Source: Gymnopilus junonius (taxonomy: Eukaryota > Basidiomycota > Agaricomycetes > Agaricales > Galerinaceae). Taken from it: 64,000 bases of DNA. The notes beneath the pieces were generated by a model. The model was not told the DNA's origin, did no database searches, and saw nothing but the letters and a program-made list of their open reading frames with translations. The DNA lies in assembly GCA_015501075.1 (NCBI GenBank), contig JADNYJ010000046.1:62001-126000 (forward strand), in the 5' to 3' direction. Numbering within the stretch: position 1 is the first letter of the stretch; each line of letters opens with the position of its first letter. Positions 57,835-64,000 of the stretch are shown here, piece after piece. A program made the translations under genes and the position numbers.

Positions 57835-58767
57835 AAAAAGATAGATTTATTGGTCTTTATAGATAGTTCTCCCAGTATTTAAAAGCAAATTTTTTCAACG
57901 CCTATTTACTGAATAATATTTGCCTCATTTTCGAAATATTCAAGGAGTTGTGCGTATAAGCCTCAGGGTGACTCGATTTATTTGACGTTCCAAACAGTCC
58001 CAGAATGCTTAGGACGGGTAATTCTTATCTCGGAGAGGCATTCTTACAGTCAAGAGAAATCCTCGCTTCGTGTAGATGATGTAAAACAGTGGTCAGAACC
58101 CCAATAGCCAAGACGGTAAAATGAGGTCAGGCATTAACGATGAGCTTACAGTCTAGAGCACGACTGAAGTTGATTCAAAAAATGTTCCGCCTCAAAGGAC
58201 CGTAAAGAAAGTTTGGCCAGAACAGGAATCATCCCAATTGATATCCATCATGTTTAAGCAACGAGAAGAGAGGACCTAGCCCATCTATTGCCCACCACAA
58301 CAGATCAAGAGCTACTTGTTAAAGTTACATTTCGCAGGGAACCCCAGAAGTAAGATTCTGCAATGTCAAAGGAGTTCAAATTTACTGACAGTAAAGGCGC
58401 GCAATGAACAATTCGGGAAATTGTCGGATCAACGTGAAATGTGTTCAACGTTTGCTCCTTGGTCTCTCCACTCATGTCGAACATCTGCGTATCTAGGAAT
58501 TCAGTTTTTCCTGTCTCATAGCCGTAGCTTTACTCCTCAATTTCATCGCAGATTATCCATGTTGGTGCATTGTCACTCTTGGCTTGAGTCTTAAACTTCA
58601 AGCTTCACTGTCACGTCCAAACTTCAAGTTTTGAATGCGACTGTCAGGCACAGATGTAATCGTTGCCGTTGAATCTTGCCAGCCCCTAAATAGTATCGAA
58701 AGTCGACCTCTGACCTCTATCGGGTGTCCCACCTCTCTCTCTCTACCAGGAGCAAAACACAAGTACA
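57835..58767. other. Intergenic, no gene seen
   Basis: Only short ORFs; no repeat noticed. Confidence 0.5.
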
Positions 58768-60375
58768 ATGATGATCAACACGTCGCACTCTCAATCCCAG
58801 GGTTTATCTCTATCCACCAGCACTGGAACTGGAAGACTACTCCCGCCAACGACTCCTATGCGTCGATTCCTCTGCAAAGTGGAGCTCCTGCGCCCCTTTC
58901 CTTACCTTGCACTGGGAAAACGTCACAGGGAGCAAGTTCTCACCACTTCTGCCGCTGCTTTCCAACTGCCTGTCCTCGGTCCTTCGGCGAATACCAGCAC
59001 GGGTACGGCTCCTCCTAGCGGGCTGTGTCTATTGGCGACCGCTGCTGCTGCTCAGGGGATTGATGTTACGGCTCTTTCTGTTCAGCCTTCGAAATCGCGC
59101 TTAGAGGATGATTACGGGGCCAACGATCTCAACACAGGTCTTTCAGATTCAGCTCTTGAACTTGATCTGGACCATGGCTGTTCTACTAGTGGTCTTGCTT
59201 CTGTTGCCCCTCCCGCTCCTCATGTTCAGCCGCAGCAGCCGCACCAACGCGCTCGTCTGGCAATCCAGCAACACGATCAACCTCTGGACGCCATCGTCAT
59301 TACCACTCTCCCGCAATACCCCTTCTGCTGCCACGAAGACCTCCTGACGATGTCCCGCTCTCAACTCGTCAGCGTCGCGTCCCTGTTCAACGACCATCTG
59401 CCTTCCTCCCCTTCTGGGTCGAGGCTGATTGACGTCTCGGAACGGACGAGCGATGCGCATATTCGGCATTGTATTGAGGTGCTTTGTGGGATTATACCTG
59501 GCGTGCCGCCGGCTGCTCCCAAAGCTGTGAAGTCGAGAGTTGTTCAAGCTTTTGCTGGCCCCGATTCTGGTTTTGATGCTCGTAATCATGGTGGCGCGTG
59601 GCGCAATAAGCAAGAGCGAGGACACCTCATTTTTGAAGAAAACGCAGTGTTTGAGAACTCTCCGCCAACTAGCCCTTTAGCTATGCGATTACCGCGAAGA
59701 CGAGGGGTAGGAGGTGCCGGTGTAGGAGGAGGATTAGGACCTTCCCTTCTTTCCAGTCCGTCGGGCCTGGAACGTCTAGACGAGGAAGACGACGACGATC
59801 TGGAATTCGAACTTGGCGATGTATTCGATAGTCACAGAGCTCTCAAAAGGAGGAAATTATCCGACGTTCCCGCTGCTCCTATTCGTACTCTATACGGATA
59901 TGCACATGGGCATGGACATGGACGCACCAGTCAAACTTCGATGGCTGGTAAAATGGATGTTGACGTCTCACGTACCCCAACCCGTCGCTCTCTTTCATCT
60001 AAATTCAAACTGGCGTTTACCACCCACCTCATCGGACACAAGGACGCGCTGATTCGTGCCAATGATCATGACGACGACGACTCTGACGCCGACATGGACA
60101 TGGACACTATCATGTCCATGCACCCGCACTTAGACTCACCGTTACAACACCGTTCTCGACGGGCCTTTGCTAGTGGGGCTGTCGCTCCATTACTGAGCGT
60201 GCATACCTTGAACGTGAAGCCTCTGGCGGCGCGACTTGCAAGGTCCAGGTCCAAGTCCAAGAGCATGTCTAAGCCTGTCAAACGCAGAGCCTCGAATGCG
60301 AAACGCACTCAACAGCAGCATAACACACAGATCTGTCGTCCGATGGGGAAGTTGCGTATGAGCTCCGACTCATGA
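58768..60375 (+). CDS. Intronless low-complexity protein, probably nuclear
   Basis: A single 535-codon ORF with no intron, unusual in this window. The start at 58768 is the first ATG of the frame; an in-frame ATG further in (PPTTPMRRFLCKVELL) is possible. The middle has a more ordered segment, HEDLLTMSRSQLVSVASLFN and HIRHCIEVLCGIIPGVPP. Then follow a glycine-rich run (GVGGAGVGGGLGPSLLSS), acidic stretches (LDEEDDDDLEFELGD; DDDDSDADMDMDTIM) and basic clusters resembling nuclear localisation signals (ALKRRKLSD; SKPVKRRASNAKR). No catalytic domain is recognised. A transcription- or chromatin-associated role is inference from composition only. Confidence 0.7.
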   Translation: MMINTSHSQSQGLSLSTSTGTGRLLPPTTPMRRFLCKVELLRPFPYLALGKRHREQVLTTSAAAFQLPVLGPSANTSTGTAPPSGLCLLATAAAAQGIDVTALSVQPSKSRLEDDYGANDLNTGLSDSALELDLDHGCSTSGLASVAPPAPHVQPQQPHQRARLAIQQHDQPLDAIVITTLPQYPFCCHEDLLTMSRSQLVSVASLFNDHLPSSPSGSRLIDVSERTSDAHIRHCIEVLCGIIPGVPPAAPKAVKSRVVQAFAGPDSGFDARNHGGAWRNKQERGHLIFEENAVFENSPPTSPLAMRLPRRRGVGGAGVGGGLGPSLLSSPSGLERLDEEDDDDLEFELGDVFDSHRALKRRKLSDVPAAPIRTLYGYAHGHGHGRTSQTSMAGKMDVDVSRTPTRRSLSSKFKLAFTTHLIGHKDALIRANDHDDDDSDADMDMDTIMSMHPHLDSPLQHRSRRAFASGAVAPLLSVHTLNVKPLAARLARSRSKSKSMSKPVKRRASNAKRTQQQHNTQICRPMGKLRMSSDS

Positions 60376-61038
60376 TCCTCCTTTTGGTCCCGCTGTCATT
60401 GGTTATATTGGCTGTTAGTTTGCTGCGTCCTCTCATCTTCAAAGAGTTATATATCCTTTTTTTTGTTTTCTGTATATAGGTACTCAGTATGTGGATGGGG
60501 ACGTGTTATCCTGGCATCGATGTGTTTCTCCTCGGTATCTGGTTACGGTATCGTTTGGTCTTGTTACTCAATCCTACAGCTTCCTATACATATATTCTAG
60601 TTTTTCTGTTTGCTGCCTATTGTTATTGGTTCTTATCTACTTTCCATATTCCATATTCATTCAGGTTGACGTTAAATATCAATGTGTAATGCCATATAAA
60701 ATTTGAATCACTTTGCATAAACCGTTCCTTGTATTTCTACTTTTACGGCCGTGACAACCTTAGGCTGTACATTCAGAAAACACTGACTGAACCGCAGTTA
60801 TTGCTAAGTTTGAAGGCTGCATAAATAGGGGAGAGCGGCAACGTACTTGATTACTTGATCTAAAAATAGCCTACGGTTTGATCAGATCAAGTCGACAGCT
60901 CTGTTACTTTACCTCAGTTACTACCATGGCACTCGTTACTCTACATCATTCACTCCTTATCCCACCACGAGCATAGCAGCTATTAGGTTTCTGGCCTACG
61001 TCAACAAATCCCAATCGTACAACTTACTCTTTCGTGTC
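60376..61038. other. Intergenic, no gene seen
   Basis: AT-rich region between two plus-strand genes; no motifs noticed beyond short ORFs. Confidence 0.5.
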
Positions 61039-62622
61039 ATGAGTGCTTCAGGGCCGATATATATCCTCAACCAAGACATCTTGTGGTCAATATTCTCCGC
61101 AATGGCTGATATGGATGCACCTCTCGAATACGACTCATCCACAAACAAAGATCTCGAATACTCAGCCCTCGACACCGTCTTTTATACATCCCAAGTATGT
61201 CAGTCTTGGAGGGATCTGCTTCTCCAAATGCCGTTTGTATGGGCGAACGTCATCCGTATCGACCGCTTGAGCGACTGGAAAGAAGAAGGGAGGCTAGAGA
61301 TCATTCGGAGAACACGGGGAACCCCATTATGCGTCAAGGGAAACATCATAGACAACCCATCCACTTTTCCTTTTTCTACCCAATTTATAGAATTACAATG
61401 GGCCAGAATCAGGAAGCTCGATCTCAGAATATATGCCGACTATTACAGTCGATCATTGTGGATGGAACTATTCGCTCGCCCTGCGCCCTACCTTGAATCA
61501 TTCAAGGCAGTAGTTAAAACAAATTGGTACCCAGTTATCTTCCCTGCAGGTCGTTACATCTTCGACGGTGCTGCGCCGTCATTGAGAACACTTCATACAA
61601 CCAATATCGCCTTTAAACTTACTGCGCCTTGGAAAAGCCAACTGCGTCGACTCAGACTGGATTCGTTACAACATACAGCAGATGATATGATGGAAGCGAT
61701 TCGGTCGATGCCCCTTCTTGAGCACCTTGATCTACAGGTTGATGCCATTCCTCCCATCCCGTTTCCGGATGAAATGTCCATTAAACTTCCTAACCTCACA
61801 TTTCTTCGCCTCTCGCATAATTTCAGAGCGAATCTGATTTTCGCACATGCTATAGATCCATCAGAATCTTGTAGGTTGATTTGGATTGATCAAGGTGGAG
61901 GAATGTTCGGAGATATACAACAAGACAGCTTACAAGCAATATTCAACGTTTTATCGAGATATTCCAGAACGTACTCCCTAGCTGGGAGAACATCATTTTC
62001 AACTCTCCATGGAAATAGCGAGGCCTTTAGATTCAGAGGCTCACTGGCCCATTCACATCGCCTTCACTTGGATGTTCGACCTTTTTACATCGATATCGTG
62101 GTTGAATTTCCGAAAGGGTCCTTGCCCTTGTGTTTTTTCTCAACTCCAAGTTCGGGATTGGTCTTTGCTTCTGTAAAAAATCTCGACTTCCGGCTAGAGT
62201 CTGGGCCTTCTTTACTTGGAAGATGGACTGGCGTCTCGACTTTCCTCAAGACTTTTCCTTCTGTTGTCACTCTCAACATTTCGAGTGGTGTTCTGGACGA
62301 CCTCATTTTTTCAAGTCCCCCAAACGAAGGACTTATCTTTCCTTTGCTACAAGAATTATCAGTACATTTCAAGCTCTCCCCAGACCGTAAAAAGGTATCC
62401 AGCCTCCATTCATTCCTGGAATTCAGAAAAGATTTGGGCCATCCTATCGCTGAACTGTGTTTAGCTGGAAAGCAGCTGAGTGACTGGAGCTTATTAGAGG
62501 GCATCCATGGGTTGAAAGTCGTGTGGGAAAAAGGAGGTACCAAATATGAATATACATGCGGCAACGGACGACCAGAAAGATTGAATTTCTGGGTAGGAGT
62601 TTTTGTTCAAGTTCCCGGTTAG
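61039..62622 (+). CDS. Intronless F-box protein
   Basis: A single 527-codon ORF. The F-box-like start is clear: IYILNQDILWSIFSAMADMD, then FYTSQVCQSWRDLLLQMPFV and WANVIRIDRLSDW. This is the form usual in Agaricomycete F-box proteins. The rest holds loosely leucine-rich segments (FPDEMSIKLPNLTFLRLSHN, RLRLDSLQHTADDMMEAIRS, VVTLNISSGVLDDLIF). It probably acts as a substrate adaptor for an SCF ubiquitin ligase; the target is unknown. It is not closely similar to the other F-box genes in the window. Confidence 0.8.
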   Translation: MSASGPIYILNQDILWSIFSAMADMDAPLEYDSSTNKDLEYSALDTVFYTSQVCQSWRDLLLQMPFVWANVIRIDRLSDWKEEGRLEIIRRTRGTPLCVKGNIIDNPSTFPFSTQFIELQWARIRKLDLRIYADYYSRSLWMELFARPAPYLESFKAVVKTNWYPVIFPAGRYIFDGAAPSLRTLHTTNIAFKLTAPWKSQLRRLRLDSLQHTADDMMEAIRSMPLLEHLDLQVDAIPPIPFPDEMSIKLPNLTFLRLSHNFRANLIFAHAIDPSESCRLIWIDQGGGMFGDIQQDSLQAIFNVLSRYSRTYSLAGRTSFSTLHGNSEAFRFRGSLAHSHRLHLDVRPFYIDIVVEFPKGSLPLCFFSTPSSGLVFASVKNLDFRLESGPSLLGRWTGVSTFLKTFPSVVTLNISSGVLDDLIFSSPPNEGLIFPLLQELSVHFKLSPDRKKVSSLHSFLEFRKDLGHPIAELCLAGKQLSDWSLLEGIHGLKVVWEKGGTKYEYTCGNGRPERLNFWVGVFVQVPG

Positions 62623-62930
62623 GAATTAAGTTTGTTACTCCTCTGGTATTCGAGGCGGAAGCCGGTACTAGGTTGTGGGCATATGTCACTGGGACTCTAG
62701 GAAACGATGCCAGATACATAACCATAGATAATGAGGCCCCAGACTTTAAAGCAACGATGACGAACGGTAGGGCAGACATCAGTATCGCTACTTGGTTTTA
62801 TACTAAAACACACCCATCTATGAACTTTTCACACTCCAATTCATTTTCTCCTCCAGTGAAGATGAATAAACCAGCAAGGGAAATAATAGAAGTACAACAA
62901 GATAAATAACTAAGCAAAAAAAAAAAAGAT

Positions 62931-64000
62931 TCAACTAGGCTGCAGGTGACCTCCAGTGAATAAATGTTGTTCGAGTTCCTACAGTCAAAAATGAGAACGC
63001 ATGCAACGACAAAGCATTGGAGAATAAAAAACATACCGAAATAGTTGAAAATGCCTCCTTACAAGCGGTGGTGTTTCCATTACCATCACTTGTCCTCCAC
63101 TGGCAGCAATAGACCATCTCAGATCCACCACCACTATCGCCATCGCCCATATCCTGGCTCTGACTGAAACTTTCGTTGACGCTGCCACTGCCTGCAGCCC
63201 TTGCGATCGTCTCCAGCTTTGTTTTCGCCTCGCTCAGCTCAATGTTCAACCTCGCCGCTTGGCTCTTCCAGTGCTCCACCTCCCGCTCAGCTACTTCGAA
63301 GGCTTCCTTCTTCTCCTTGACTTCCTCCTCCAGCTCATCTTGTCGTTCTTGCATCTCCTCTAACGCAACTTCCTGCCTTGCACATCTCGCGTGAAGCTCG
63401 GGTGTTTCGGCAGCACGCTTCCTGATATCATCGTTCGTCCGTATATCCTTCTGGATCATGAATTCCGCTGTTCGGCGCCACGCTTTCAGATCCTCCTCAA
63501 GCATCTTCACTCTAGCTTCAAACAGCATCCTGACACCCGCCACGCCCGTCGTAGCCTGCTCTTGTGCAATAGTGGCCTTCTTCTCCAAGTCCTTATTCTC
63601 GTCCCTGACCTGCCCCACAAATCCAGAGGCTTTGGCATACTGCTCTTTGAAGAAATCCCTATCCTTCTCTGCATCAACCTTCCGATGCGTCTCGGTTTCA
63701 AGGTCAGACAAGAGCTTCTTGTGAGTGATTTCCCATTCCTCCTTCTGCGCTGTGAGGGCTGTGCGCTGTCCTTCGAGCTCGAGAACGTATTTCTGGAGTT
63801 TTTCAAGGGCTGCGGCGTTCTCTGTGCGCTCTTGTTCGGAGGACGCATCGAGTTGGTTGGGTTGCACGAGCTGGGGTTGAAGCGCGAGGACCTCTAGTTG
63901 CAAGCCTTCATTCTTGGCGCTTTCGGAAGCTAATCGAGCTTTCAAACGCGATGTCAACTCGGCTTGCAACGTGATCTCTGATTGCATTGCGAGGGCCTCC
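62931..64000 (-). CDS. Coiled-coil protein with C-terminal zinc-finger-like motif (partial, 5' end outside window)
   Basis: The frame is open to the window edge at 64000, so the N-terminus is missing. More than 250 residues form a charged heptad-rich coiled coil (ELEEEVKEKKEAFEVAEREV, LEKLQKYVLELEGQRTALT, AFEVAEREVEHWKSQAARL). After a serine/glycine linker the C-terminus reads MVYCCQWRTSDGNGNTTAC, then KEAFSTIS. A short intron leads to ELEQHLFTGGHLQPS and the stop at 62931-62933. The spacing Cys...Cys...His-x4-His suggests a single C2H2-like finger built across the intron. The family is not recognised. Confidence 0.65.

Overview
The window is nuclear DNA of a filamentous basidiomycete, most likely an Agaricomycete. 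The evidence is short introns (about 45-70 nt) in almost every gene, two seven-helix DUF6533-type proteins, several F-box/RNI-like genes, and a borosin-type gene, a class known mainly from mushroom-forming fungi. No bacterial-style operons are seen.

Layout. 0-6 kb: hemerythrin HHE protein, a decayed F-box-like gene, a secreted protein of unknown function and a frameshifted TupA-like solute-binding protein. 7.8-11.8 kb: a divergent housekeeping pair, the RNase P subunit Rpp1/Rpp30 and a Sae2/Ctp1/CtIP DNA-end-resection factor. 12.5-13.1 kb: a 641-bp non-autonomous DNA transposon with long terminal inverted repeats. 14-16.2 kb: a DHA1 MFS transporter. 16.2-20.3 kb: gene-poor. 20.4-28 kb: an F-box protein, two convergent DUF6533-type membrane proteins and a second copy of the F-box-like family. 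29-30.3 kb: secreted isochorismatase-like hydrolase. 33.3-33.9 kb: a pogo/mariner-type MITE. 34.8-36.6 kb: PEX19. 37.2-48.1 kb: the candidate biosynthetic cluster. 48.3-49.2 kb: a truncated PEX19 copy. 50-53.7 kb: an F-box protein and the nucleoporin NDC1. 56-64 kb: secreted FAD oxidoreductase, an intronless low-complexity protein, an intronless F-box protein and a coiled-coil/zinc-finger protein cut by the window end.

The most interesting region is 37.2-48.1 kb. The gene at 46706-48087 looks like an omphalotin-type borosin: an alpha-N-methyltransferase fused to its own peptide substrate, with a hydrophobic core-like tail at the extreme C-terminus. Beside it lie an NTF2-like protein (44076-44625), an FAD-dependent aromatic-type monooxygenase (40800-42895) and a cytochrome P450 (37194-39345). 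These types would suit peptide N-methylation plus oxidative tailoring, and the NTF2-like and P450 types recall the omphalotin cluster. No prolyl oligopeptidase is visible. The region is bracketed by PEX19 on the left and a same-orientation partial PEX19 duplicate on the right, and a 744-bp hAT-like MITE sits between the P450 and FAD genes. The borosin gene has a non-canonical GA splice donor in intron 1 that decides whether the full protein is made.

A quality caveat: several otherwise conserved genes (RPP1, CtIP, HHE, TupA-like, a membrane protein) each carry single-base indels, often in short homopolymers. Because RPP1 is essential, at least some are more likely assembly errors than true decay.
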